NCBI GenBank assembly: GCA_938015925.1
Contig: CALLVY010000356.1
Coordinates: 1 to 35,971, forward strand
Direction: 5' to 3'
Source of the DNA: an uncultured Saprospiraceae bacterium
GTDB lineage: Bacteria; Bacteroidota; Bacteroidia; Chitinophagales; Saprospiraceae
Length of the DNA: 35,971 nt
Part shown: positions 7,866 to 15,627 of the stretch, one piece after another
Numbering within the stretch: the first letter of the stretch is position 1
Layout: each line of letters opens with the position of its first letter
Program-made: the position numbers and the translations under genes
Notes under the pieces: model-generated
What the model was told of the DNA's origin: nothing
The model's database searches: none
What the model saw: the letters and a program-made list of their open reading frames with translations, nothing else

Positions 7866-8678
7866 ATGCTAAATCAAATTCCCAAAATAAAACACCTGGA
7901 CACTGGCCATTTTTTTTTGATTGCCGGCCCTTGTGCCATTGAAGGAGAAGATATAGCATTCGAGATTGCCAGGAAGGTAAAAGCCCTTTGTACCGAATTA
8001 GAAATTCCTTACATTTTTAAAGGTTCTTACCGCAAAGCCAATCGATCGAGATTGGATTCTTTTACAGGAATTGGAGATGAAAAAGCATTAAAGATTCTTC
8101 GCAAGATTGGCTCAGAGCTAGATCTCCCAGTTACCACCGACATTCACACGGTAGAAGAGGCAGCAATGGCTGCAGCTTATGTTGATGTCTTACAAATTCC
8201 GGCCTTTCTTTGCCGCCAGACTGATTTATTGGTCGCCGCAGCTAAAACGGGAAAAGTAGTGAATATCAAGAAGGGACAGTTTTTAAGTGCCGAGGCAATG
8301 CAGTTTGCACTAAATAAGGTACAAGAATCAGGAAATGACCAAGTGATGTTGACCGAACGCGGCACTACATTTGGATATCAGGATCTGGTCGTGGATTTCA
8401 GAGGGATCCCTGTAATGCAAGAAATGGGTGCTCCAGTTATTTTGGATTGTACGCATTCATTGCAGCAGCCCAATCAAAGCAGTGGCGTAACGGGCGGTAA
8501 GCCGGCAATGATCAGCACCATTGCCAAAGCAGGGATAGCGGTCGGAGTCGATGGCTTATTTATCGAAACCCACCCTAATCCAGCAGCAGCTAAATCGGAT
8601 GGAGCCAATATGCTACCATTAGACCAATTAGGCGATTTACTTAAATCATTGATAAAAATTAGGAACTCAGTAAAATAA
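7866..8678 (+). CDS. kdsA: 3-deoxy-8-phosphooctulonate (KDO-8-P) synthase
   Basis: 270 residues, the usual family length. It condenses phosphoenolpyruvate with arabinose 5-phosphate to KDO 8-phosphate, the first committed step to the KDO of the LPS inner core, in the cytoplasm. Motifs include FFLIAGPCAIEG, FKGSYRKANRS, VTTDIHT, LQIPAFLCRQTDL, NIKKGQF, TERGTTFGY, DCTHSLQQP, IETHPNP and KSDGANM. Position 23 is Cys (AGPC) rather than the Asn of the E. coli type, and H197, E234 and D245 (SDG) can complete a metal site. This therefore looks like the metal-dependent class. A strong promoter precedes it. The next gene lies 77 nt downstream and may be partly cotranscribed. Confidence 0.96.
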   Translation: MLNQIPKIKHLDTGHFFLIAGPCAIEGEDIAFEIARKVKALCTELEIPYIFKGSYRKANRSRLDSFTGIGDEKALKILRKIGSELDLPVTTDIHTVEEAAMAAAYVDVLQIPAFLCRQTDLLVAAAKTGKVVNIKKGQFLSAEAMQFALNKVQESGNDQVMLTERGTTFGYQDLVVDFRGIPVMQEMGAPVILDCTHSLQQPNQSSGVTGGKPAMISTIAKAGIAVGVDGLFIETHPNPAAAKSDGANMLPLDQLGDLLKSLIKIRNSVK

Positions 8679-8755
8679 TCCAAATATAAAAGTAGCATTA
8701 ATTGCTATTTACAGAATTTTATTCTATTTTAATTATAATCAAAACCGAGAGGCGC

Positions 8756-9202
8756 ATGAACAGCTTCAAGCAAAAAGTAGCAACCTTTATCTTAGTCTTA
8801 TTCTCCTTATCTGTCTTTGCACAGCAAGCAGAAAAGACCTTGGTAAAATCTTTTAACATCGACGGAACCCAAGAAGTCATTCTAGACCTTCCTGGCTCAG
8901 TGGAAGTCAAACACTGGAACAGCAAAGTAATGCGAATCCAAATGACGATTTCTCTAGAGAATGGTTCAGATCCAATGTTAAAATCACTGGTAACCGCTGG
9001 ACGTTACAACATTAACGCTGTAACCAAAGACGGTGATTATCGAATAGAAGCTCCCAATATGGCTAGAGAAATCAAGCTAAAAGGGCAGCCTTTAAAGGAA
9101 AAAATCGCCTATACGGTCTTTACGCCAGAGCGTATTTCCGTAACCTTAGCCGATGATACCTCCACCTCTACCGAAGAAGATTCAGATGATGCCTCATTAT
9201 AG
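8756..9202 (+). CDS. Secreted protein of unknown function, paralogue A of a tandem pair
   Basis: 148 residues from the ATG at 8756. The ORF-track start (8702, a non-ATG codon) adds 18 residues ahead of a clean signal peptide (MNSFKQKVATFILVLFSLSVFAQ). The mature part is a short beta-rich domain: KTLVKSFNIDGTQEVILDLPG, VEVKHWNSKVMRIQMTISLENG, LKSLVTAGRYNI. A Ser/Thr/Asp/Glu tail follows (STSTEEDSDDASL). The downstream gene shares the same plan: xVExxW, then LxTAGRYNI or LKAGRYNI. Some resemblance to adhesin-head-like DUF4097 openings is possible, but I do not assign a family. It is probably periplasmic, and a terminator-like hairpin follows. Confidence 0.75.
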   Translation: MNSFKQKVATFILVLFSLSVFAQQAEKTLVKSFNIDGTQEVILDLPGSVEVKHWNSKVMRIQMTISLENGSDPMLKSLVTAGRYNINAVTKDGDYRIEAPNMAREIKLKGQPLKEKIAYTVFTPERISVTLADDTSTSTEEDSDDASL

Positions 9203-9228
9203 GCAATAAATATATCTAAAATAACCGT

Positions 9229-9267
9229 TAAAGGGTATAATGCTGACAATCAGTGTTGTACCCTTTA
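9229..9267 (+). terminator. Terminator-like hairpin between the two paralogues
   Basis: A perfect 9-bp stem (TAAAGGGTA / TACCCTTTA) has a 21-nt loop that itself can fold (CTGA-CAA-TCAG). It is followed by CATTTTAG. It separates the tandem paralogues, suggesting that they are at least partly independently transcribed. Confidence 0.5.
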
Positions 9268-9340
9268 CATTTTAGTAAAAAAACGATAATTTGCAGCGTA
9301 ATCGATGCTTACGCACACAACCAAAACAATTACAACTCTT

Positions 9341-9787
9341 ATGAGAAAATTTCTTTTCCTTTCTATTTTCTCCCTAATCTTTACTTTGTCTCTTGATGCA
9401 CAGATCAAGAAGACGCTTCACAAAACTTATACTATCGGTGAAGTAGAAAGCCTCAACTTTGATGTCTTAGGAGAATACGAAGTCATGAATTGGGCAGGAA
9501 GTACCGTTTTGGTGGAAACATCGATCGAGCTTTATGACGCCAGCCTCAATATTTTCAAACACTTTTTAAAAGCAGGTCGCTACAATATCGACTTAAGTCT
9601 CGAAGAAGAAGCCGCCAAATTTATTTCGCACGATAAAGTCCGTAGAGACATCAAAACCGCGAAAGGGCAATGCTGGGAAGTCGTTAAATATACCATTCGA
9701 ATTCCAGAAGAATACCTTATTGTCGATCAAACGACTATGAAGCGTATCAATACCACCTCAGAGATCAGTCCTGAAGAAGCCAAGTAA
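9341..9787 (+). CDS. Secreted protein of unknown function, paralogue B of a tandem pair
   Basis: 148 residues from the ATG at 9341, which starts a good signal peptide (MRKFLFLSIFSLIFTLSLDAQ). The longer ORF from 9305 adds 12 residues and is less likely. The mature region aligns with paralogue A: KTLHKTYTIGEVESLNFDVLG with KTLVKSFNIDGTQEVILDLPG, YEVMNWAGSTVLVETSIEL with VEVKHWNSKVMRIQMTISL, and FLKAGRYNI with LVTAGRYNI. The C-terminus differs. The two mature proteins are diverged duplicates. Function is unknown, and no catalytic signature is visible. Confidence 0.75.
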   Translation: MRKFLFLSIFSLIFTLSLDAQIKKTLHKTYTIGEVESLNFDVLGEYEVMNWAGSTVLVETSIELYDASLNIFKHFLKAGRYNIDLSLEEEAAKFISHDKVRRDIKTAKGQCWEVVKYTIRIPEEYLIVDQTTMKRINTTSEISPEEAK

Positions 9788-10015
9788 TTCAAATTATAGG
9801 CATTCCTACCCCATACGAACTTTTCTTTCCTATTACTAAGAAGAATTCTGGCGACCACTCCTTTTCGCCAAGAAAAAAGGCCCTTGTAAATCAAGTATAA
9901 AATGAGCCATTCCCCCTTTTTAGGCAAGTCTGGCGCGGAAAAGATCAAAGAAGTAAAAAAACTAGTCTTTTAATTTTCTTTTTCCTTTTAATTACAATTC
10001 CTTTGCAGAAGAGTA

Positions 10016-11578
10016 ATGAGAAAAGAAATAGAATTAAAAGTATTGCCTTCAGAATCTACCAACCTGGAGTTGCTTCACCAAAGAGCCATAAAAAAAGCCA
10101 AGGTGAAAGAAGATCAGGTTAAGGAGATAAAGATCCTCCGTAGATCTATTGATGCCAGAGGTAGCCGACCGTTTTTCCTAATTCGGATCGCCCTGTCTCT
10201 TCATAGCCCTTTCGAAGCGGAAGCTCCGCTTCTCCAAAATTTACCAATCTTAGATCATAGCGCTCCGGAAGCCATTATTGTTGGAGCAGGCCCTGCTGGT
10301 TATTTTGCAGCCTTGGAACTCATAGAACAAGGAATTCGTCCTACCCTATTTGATCGAGGAAAAGATGTACAAGCCAGAAGAAGAGACCTAAGAAGTATCC
10401 AACAATTGGGCGAAGTCAATCCACATTCCAATTATTGCTTTGGAGAAGGAGGCGCAGGAACCTATTCTGATGGAAAACTTTACACCAGATCTCACAAAAG
10501 AGGCAACATTGCCAAATCGCTACAATTGCTAGTCGAGCACGGCGCAACTAGTGATATCCTCATTGATGCCCATCCTCATATTGGCTCCAATAAATTGCCA
10601 AAGATCGTCGCCAATATCCGCGAAACGATTATCAAACACGGCGGAGCCATTCATTTCGATTCCCATGTCACGGATCTAATTTTGGAAAAGGGCAAAATCC
10701 AGGGCATTATTGTCAATGAAAAAGAAGAATATCTTTGCCCGCGGGTAATTTTAGCCACCGGCCATTCCGCCAGAGATATTTATTATTTACTCCAGCGCAA
10801 AGGGATTCGCCTCGAAGCCAAACCTTTTGCTTTGGGGGTACGCGTCGAACATCCGCAGCCCTTGATTGACCAATTGCAATATGGACAAAGAGAAAGAGAA
10901 GAAGGATTGCCTGCTTCTAGTTATCGGCTTGCTTGTCAGGTCGCTGGGCGCGGCGTTTTTTCTTTTTGCATGTGTCCGGGTGGCTTGGTTGTTCCGGCTG
11001 CTACAGCTCCAGGAGAAATTGTAGTCAATGGAATGTCCTTGTCTCGCAGAGATTCGCCTTTTGCCAATTCGGGAACAGTCGTTGCGGTAGAATTAGAGGA
11101 TTTAAAAGATTTTCAAAAGCACGGTGTATTTGCTGGACTAGAATTTCAAAAGGCAGTAGAACAATCCGTTTTCCAAGCCGGAGATGGTAGCCAAAAAGCC
11201 CCCTCGCAAAGGATGCCGGATTTTGTCAAAGGGAAAATTTCTGCTGACCTTCCGGACAGTTCTTATATCCCTGGTTTACTTCCCACCAATTTAGCTCAAA
11301 TCTTACCGGACTCTATTTCCCAACGTTTGCAAAATGGGATGGAACAATTTGGTAAAAAAATGAGAGGTTACTTTACCGCAGAAGCCAATGTTATCGGTAC
11401 CGAAAGCCGTACGAGTTCTCCAGTAAGAATCCCTAGAGATGCCACTACTTTGATGCACGAAGATGCACAAGGTTTATTTCCCTGTGGAGAAGGCGCGGGT
11501 TTTGCAGGAGGTATTATCTCCGCCGCTATGGATGGTCAAAATGTGGCCAAGGCGGTAAAAAGATTTTTAGAACAATAG
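10016..11578 (+). CDS. FAD-dependent oxidoreductase, COG2509-like family
   Basis: 520 residues. An N-terminal ~80-residue domain (KIKILRRSIDARG-like IKILRRSIDARGSRPFF) is followed by a Rossmann FAD-binding motif, AIIVGAGPAGYFAALELIEQG (G90, G92, G95), and then FGEGGAGTYSDGKLYTR. Other motifs are VILATGHSARD, KPFALGVRVEHPQ, FCMCPGG and a C-terminal FAD site, GLFPCGEGAGFAGGIISAAMDG. These are typical of a widespread but poorly characterised family of FAD-dependent dehydrogenases. The substrate is unknown and the protein is probably cytoplasmic. It is the first gene of a tight run with DoxX (10 nt) and DUF1573 (28 nt). Confidence 0.9.
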   Translation: MRKEIELKVLPSESTNLELLHQRAIKKAKVKEDQVKEIKILRRSIDARGSRPFFLIRIALSLHSPFEAEAPLLQNLPILDHSAPEAIIVGAGPAGYFAALELIEQGIRPTLFDRGKDVQARRRDLRSIQQLGEVNPHSNYCFGEGGAGTYSDGKLYTRSHKRGNIAKSLQLLVEHGATSDILIDAHPHIGSNKLPKIVANIRETIIKHGGAIHFDSHVTDLILEKGKIQGIIVNEKEEYLCPRVILATGHSARDIYYLLQRKGIRLEAKPFALGVRVEHPQPLIDQLQYGQREREEGLPASSYRLACQVAGRGVFSFCMCPGGLVVPAATAPGEIVVNGMSLSRRDSPFANSGTVVAVELEDLKDFQKHGVFAGLEFQKAVEQSVFQAGDGSQKAPSQRMPDFVKGKISADLPDSSYIPGLLPTNLAQILPDSISQRLQNGMEQFGKKMRGYFTAEANVIGTESRTSSPVRIPRDATTLMHEDAQGLFPCGEGAGFAGGIISAAMDGQNVAKAVKRFLEQ

Positions 11579-11588
11579 AACCAAACCA

Positions 11589-12002
11589 ATGAAAGACATA
11601 ATTGATCTTTTGGGCAGAATATTAATTGCCTTTATTTTTCTTTTCGAAGCCTATGATTCTATCGCTTTCTTTAAAGCAACCAAAGAGAAAATGATTGACT
11701 ACGGCATCACTTGGCAGACCGAACCTCTTTTGATTGCAGGGATTTTTCTATTAATTTTGGGAGGCATTTTGGTCTTAATTGGTTATCGTTCTGGCTTTGG
11801 AGCCACCCTTTTGCTGCTCTATTGGATCCCAATAACCTTTATCGTTCATGCTTGGTGGAAAGAAACGGGAGATCTCCAAAGAGTAGAATCCATGGACTTT
11901 ATGAAAAATATGGCGATCGTTGGTGGCCTTCTGATTATAATAGTTAACGGAAGTGGACGTTATAGTATCAAACGCTTATTCGCCACCACGAAGGTTCGAT
12001 AG
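11589..12002 (+). CDS. DoxX family membrane protein
   Basis: 137 residues with four predicted membrane helices (~7-25, ~46-65, ~70-90, ~105-125). Typical DoxX features are the N-terminal LGRILIAFIFLFEAYDSIAFF, a central LLIAGIFLLILGGILVLIGY, and WIPITFIVHAWW before the last helix (MAIVGGLLIIIVNGSG). DoxX-like proteins are inner-membrane proteins linked to quinone or thiol redox stress in some bacteria; the role here is not known. It starts 10 nt after the FAD oxidoreductase stop, so cotranscription is likely, and a shared redox function is a reasonable inference. Confidence 0.87.
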   Translation: MKDIIDLLGRILIAFIFLFEAYDSIAFFKATKEKMIDYGITWQTEPLLIAGIFLLILGGILVLIGYRSGFGATLLLLYWIPITFIVHAWWKETGDLQRVESMDFMKNMAIVGGLLIIIVNGSGRYSIKRLFATTKVR

Positions 12003-12030
12003 GTTTTTGAGATAAAATAAATTATAAGCC

Positions 12031-12402
12031 ATGCCGTTGAAGTCTTTACTATTATTATTCATTTTCCCTTTTTTCTTATCAGCTCCACCTGAAAAAGTAA
12101 TGGATTGGCGTAGTCCGACCGATCATGAGTTTGGAGACATTAAGCAAGGTGTCCCAGTCACCTTCGAATTCAAATTTCAAAACCTTACCGATACCCCACT
12201 CACCATTGATGCTGTTCGTACCACTTGTGGTTGTACTGCTTCTGATTGGTCAGAAATACCTACCGAACCCAATGCTACCGGAAGTGTTCCAATCACCTTT
12301 GATGCCAGAAAGACCGGATATTTTTATAAAAAAATCAAGGTTTTCTTTCATGGCCAACGCAAGGGAGAGTTACTCACTATCTCTGGATATGTGGAACCCT
12401 AA
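12031..12402 (+). CDS. DUF1573 domain secreted protein
   Basis: 123 residues. A short signal peptide (MPLKSLLLLFIFPFFLSAPP) is followed by one DUF1573 domain: DHEFGDIKQGVPVTFEFKFQN, LTIDAVRTTCGCTASDWS, GSVPITFDARKTGYFYKKIKV. The domain is an immunoglobulin-like fold common in secreted Bacteroidota proteins. The conserved CGC pair is present. Function is unknown; it may act in the periplasm or at the surface. It lies 28 nt after the DoxX gene and is probably the last gene of that run. Confidence 0.85.
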   Translation: MPLKSLLLLFIFPFFLSAPPEKVMDWRSPTDHEFGDIKQGVPVTFEFKFQNLTDTPLTIDAVRTTCGCTASDWSEIPTEPNATGSVPITFDARKTGYFYKKIKVFFHGQRKGELLTISGYVEP

Positions 12403-12436
12403 GTAAATTTGCTTGCTAAAGTAAAGTAACTAAGAA

Positions 12437-12450
12437 GGCGGTAGGCCGCC
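12437..12450 (+). terminator. Short GC hairpin, possible terminator after DUF1573
   Basis: GGCGG-TAGG-CCGCC is a strong, compact hairpin 34 nt past the stop codon, but no T-run follows. It may stop transcription only weakly or stabilise the 3' end. Confidence 0.3.
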
Positions 12451-12632
12451 ATCAATACCTCTTCTCCACAATTTTTAATAGCCAAAGCCTCCTCTTCTGT
12501 CGAAGAAATTGCCCTACTCCTCCAAACAAAGGCGGGCGATACACAAACGGCACCTTTTTTTCAGTTATATTTGCAGCTAATTTTGGCAAAAGTATTGGCC
12601 AATATTTTATTAATTCATACAATTGAAGAAAA

Positions 12633-14219
12633 GTGAGTGTACTAATTTTCCTGATCGTTTCCTATATTTTACTCTGCCTCAGCCTTTACAGTGTTTTTGA
12701 AAAAGCCAATCAAGAAGGTTGGAAGGCATTTGTGCCGGGTTATAATTTTGTCGTTTGGTGTCAAATCATTGGCCAACCTTCGTGGTGGGCCTTATTGCTT
12801 TTGATTCCTTTGGTCAATATTTTCATCTTTACTGGAATGGCTGTCGATATGGTTCGGTCTTTTGGAAAATATGATTTAAAAGATTCTGCTTTGGCTGTCA
12901 TCTTTGCACCACTAGCCTTTTTCTTAATAGGAAAAGATAAAGACAAGGAAAAATACCTCGGCCCTACCCTCCTTCTTGAAAAAGAATATTCGGACAAAGT
13001 AGCGGCTGCGATGGAAAGCAATAATGACCGAGAATTGCGTCAGTTACGCGCCAACAATCCTTATAAAAAATCAGCTTCCCGCGAATGGGTAGAAGCCATC
13101 GTCTTTGCCGTTTTTGCTGCAGCATTTATTCGAATGTTTTTGATCGAGGCTTATGTTATTCCGACGCCTTCTATGGAAGGCTCTTTATTGGTCGGTGATT
13201 TTCTTTTTGTGAGTAAAGCACATTATGGTATTCGTACCCCGATGACCGTTTTGCAATTTCCTTTAATCCACAATCAAGTTCCTTTACTCGGAACAGAGTC
13301 TTATACCAAATCTCCCAAACTCGGATACCATCGTTTACCTAAAATAACCAATGTCAAACACAATGATCCAGTTGTTTTCAATTACCCGGAAGGAGATAGT
13401 GTTTATGTAACAAAGCAAAGAACTTATAGTATCTACGATCTACGCCGTGGTTCCGCTCCGCAAAACCTTGCCAGTATTGCCGATTTAAAAGTACGCCCAA
13501 TCGACAAAAAAGATCATTATATCAAACGTTGTATCGGACTTCCTGGAGATAAACTAGAAATCAAAAATGCACAGGTTCACCTCAACGACGCTGCTATTCC
13601 TAATCCAGAAAAATTGCAACTGACTTATGTTGCTCGGTCGACAACGACCAATTTTAAAAACGCACTGGAAGGGCTCGATGTCAATCGAAATGAAATCGAA
13701 CGCTACCGCAGCAATCCAAATGGCGGCGTTTATTCCCTCAATAAGGAGCAAGTAGCGCAATTGAAAAAAATGGGAGATGATATCACGCTTGAAATGTATG
13801 ATGAAGACCCGACTCCTGGTCGATACTTCCCACATGATCCTGCGAATTTCCCCAACTGGACGGCCAATAATTATGGGCCCATCAATATCCCAAAGGCAGG
13901 AGAGTCCATAGTCATTACTCCCAAAAACATCGCGATGTACAAAAGAATCATCGATGTTTATGAAAACAATGACCTGGAAATCAAAAATGGTCGAATCTTT
14001 ATCAATGGCGAGCAAACCACTCAATACACCTTTAAACAAGACTACTATTGGATGATGGGAGACAATCGTCACAACTCGGAAGATTCCAGAGTTTGGGGTT
14101 TTGTACCAGAAGACCACATTGTTGGAAAACCTTTATTCATCTGGTTTTCTACCAAAAACGGAAACATCTCTAATGGGATCAACTGGGGTCGAATATTCTC
14201 TACAGCCAATAAGTTTTAG
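12633..14219 (+). CDS. lepB: Signal peptidase I with N-terminal DUF5684-like membrane domain
   Basis: 528 residues from a GTG start preceded by GAAGAAAA; no upstream ATG is available. Residues 1-~100 form a separate three-helix module (WKAFVPGYNFVVWCQIIGQP, WWALLLLIPLVNIFIF, FAPLAFFLIG) resembling DUF5684. The signal peptidase part starts near 147. It has a membrane anchor (AIVFAVFAAAFIRMFLIEAYVI), box B PTPSMEGSLLVGD with catalytic Ser180, YIKRCIGLPGDKLEI with catalytic Lys298, and box E GDNRHNSEDSRVWG. It cleaves signal peptides on the outer face of the inner membrane. The protein is larger than the ~320-residue E. coli enzyme because of the fused module and a long insertion (~310-440) between the catalytic boxes. 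A palindromic terminator follows. Confidence 0.92.
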   Translation: MSVLIFLIVSYILLCLSLYSVFEKANQEGWKAFVPGYNFVVWCQIIGQPSWWALLLLIPLVNIFIFTGMAVDMVRSFGKYDLKDSALAVIFAPLAFFLIGKDKDKEKYLGPTLLLEKEYSDKVAAAMESNNDRELRQLRANNPYKKSASREWVEAIVFAVFAAAFIRMFLIEAYVIPTPSMEGSLLVGDFLFVSKAHYGIRTPMTVLQFPLIHNQVPLLGTESYTKSPKLGYHRLPKITNVKHNDPVVFNYPEGDSVYVTKQRTYSIYDLRRGSAPQNLASIADLKVRPIDKKDHYIKRCIGLPGDKLEIKNAQVHLNDAAIPNPEKLQLTYVARSTTTNFKNALEGLDVNRNEIERYRSNPNGGVYSLNKEQVAQLKKMGDDITLEMYDEDPTPGRYFPHDPANFPNWTANNYGPINIPKAGESIVITPKNIAMYKRIIDVYENNDLEIKNGRIFINGEQTTQYTFKQDYYWMMGDNRHNSEDSRVWGFVPEDHIVGKPLFIWFSTKNGNISNGINWGRIFSTANKF

Positions 14220-14280
14220 GGACTTCCTATTGCTTTGGCTTGAAGAAATAAGCCAGAACTTGCTTTCCGCTTCTTAGTAT

Positions 14281-14318
14281 TATGAAAAACGGGGTACAAT
14301 TGTACCCCGTTTTTCATA
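14281..14318 (+). terminator. 38-nt perfect palindrome, terminator of the signal peptidase gene
   Basis: Bases 14281-14318 are a perfect palindrome: TATGAAAAACGGGGTACAA followed by its exact complement. The A-tract, GC-rich stem and T-tract make it a symmetric bidirectional terminator. It begins 62 nt after the stop codon. The spurious ORF 14282-14557 starts inside it. Confidence 0.88.
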
Positions 14319-14427
14319 TATTTGGATTTATTCTCATGGGTTCTTTGATAAAATTGTTGCTTAGAAGAAGAACAGTTTTAAGTATCCCAAAAAAGCAAAC
14401 CGATTATCCAAAGCTCATTTTAACGCT

Positions 14428-15384
14428 ATGCTACAAAAAATCATCGACTTTTTCCGCTCCCTATTTGGATTCTCAAAATCTAAGGAACCCTCCAAACCAC
14501 CTAAGAAGTGGGACGAAATCCCAGATACCAAACCAGAAGAAGAGGAACTTGTTGTAAATGAGGAAGAAGAACCTCAAGATGGTTCTGAAATACAGCCGGA
14601 TACGATTGTTGTGACTTATGAGCCCGATCCGATTCTGGAGATCCCTGAAGTAGAAGAGCCTCCAGTGGTTACCACCACTCCGCCGGTGATCGAAGAACCA
14701 CCTGTCGTTATCACCACTCCAGATCCTCCTACCACTACCACTCCTACCGAAAACGAACCCGTTTCTGCTTCTCATACACCGCGTTTTTTATGGTGCCTAG
14801 ACAATGGTCATGGCAAAAAGACTGCGGGAAAACGTTCTCCTAAATTAGAGAATGGTGAACAATTTCGAGAATATGAATTCAACCGAGATATCGTTAATCG
14901 AATGATTACGGCTTTGGATGAATTGGGGGTCAAAACTTATAATGTCGTTCCTGAGGTTGATATTGATAACTTCCTGGAAGGTCGGGTCCAAAGAGCGAAT
15001 GGTAAAAATTCAGACCTACCCAAATTGTATGTATCCGTTCATGCCAATGCAGCTCCCGCTCGCCCAGGAAAATGGGCCGAAGATAGTATCCATGGAATTG
15101 AAACCTGGTGTTATCATGGCAGTAAAAAAGGTCGTAAAATAGCCAGCGTTTTTCAAAGACACCTTATTAAAAAAACCGGATGGAAAGATCGTAAAGTAAA
15201 ATCGCAATCTACCAAACAATTCTACGTCATCCGCAAAACGAGTATGACCGCTGTCTTGACAGAAAATGGTTTTTACAATAATAAAAAGCAATGCAAAGAA
15301 CTACTCAAGGAGGAGGTTCGACAAAAAATTGCAGATGCTCATGTAGCAGCCATTATGGAAATTGAAAAGAAAGGGATTATTTAA
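14428..15384 (+). CDS. N-acetylmuramoyl-L-alanine amidase (Amidase_3) with acidic/Pro-rich linker
   Basis: 318 residues. The C-terminal ~200 residues are a zinc amidase that cleaves the bond between muramic acid and L-Ala in peptidoglycan. Ligands are H128 (DNGHGK), E150 (REYEFNRDIV), H205 (YVSVHANA) and the catalytic E279 (LTENGFYNN). The N-terminus lacks a clear signal peptide: MLQKIIDFFRSLFGFSKSKE is an amphipathic basic segment, followed by a long Glu-rich then Pro/Thr-rich linker (~30-115). It may be membrane-associated, exported by another route, or cytoplasmic and endolysin-like. No holin or phage genes are nearby. It is probably a single-gene unit. Confidence 0.87.
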   Translation: MLQKIIDFFRSLFGFSKSKEPSKPPKKWDEIPDTKPEEEELVVNEEEEPQDGSEIQPDTIVVTYEPDPILEIPEVEEPPVVTTTPPVIEEPPVVITTPDPPTTTTPTENEPVSASHTPRFLWCLDNGHGKKTAGKRSPKLENGEQFREYEFNRDIVNRMITALDELGVKTYNVVPEVDIDNFLEGRVQRANGKNSDLPKLYVSVHANAAPARPGKWAEDSIHGIETWCYHGSKKGRKIASVFQRHLIKKTGWKDRKVKSQSTKQFYVIRKTSMTAVLTENGFYNNKKQCKELLKEEVRQKIADAHVAAIMEIEKKGII

Positions 15385-15541
15385 GAGCAGCTTTAAACAA
15401 ACTCCAATCCACTAAGCTTTGGACAAGTCCTACGTACTTGATCTCAAATTAATTGCTCAAATTTTTATTTCGAAGCAACTTTATCTATCTTGCTTCCTTC
15501 CTATCTATAGAACTCCTGAAAATCTGATCTAAAAGAAATAG

Positions 15542-15569
15542 AATGCCTGGGCTTAATCGCTCAGGCATT
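15542..15569 (+). terminator. Hairpin terminator downstream of the amidase
   Basis: An 11-bp stem (AATGCCTGGGC / GCTCAGGCATT, one G-U pair) has a 6-nt loop. It lies 158 nt past the amidase stop and 58 nt before the next start. The T-run is minimal (TTT, then AAG). Confidence 0.5.
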
Positions 15570-15627
15570 TAAGCAGTTTATACGCACCATCGTTACTATT
15601 TCCTAAGCAACCGACACCAATTTTACC

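Noticed and set aside
9849-9870. TGGCGA ... TCGCCA hairpin after the second secreted paralogue
   Set aside because: Only 6 bp with a 10-nt loop and no T-run; not enough for a terminator call.
12591-12602. Palindrome around TATTGGCCAATA upstream of the signal peptidase gene
   Set aside because: A 12-nt palindrome may be an operator, but no repeat of it or known regulator match supports this.
13554-14117. Minus-strand ORF of 187 aa
   Set aside because: Lies fully inside the signal peptidase gene, antisense; composition mirrors the real gene.
14428-15384. Prophage endolysin interpretation of the amidase
   Set aside because: No holin, tail, capsid, integrase or other phage genes are nearby; a host cell-wall enzyme is simpler.
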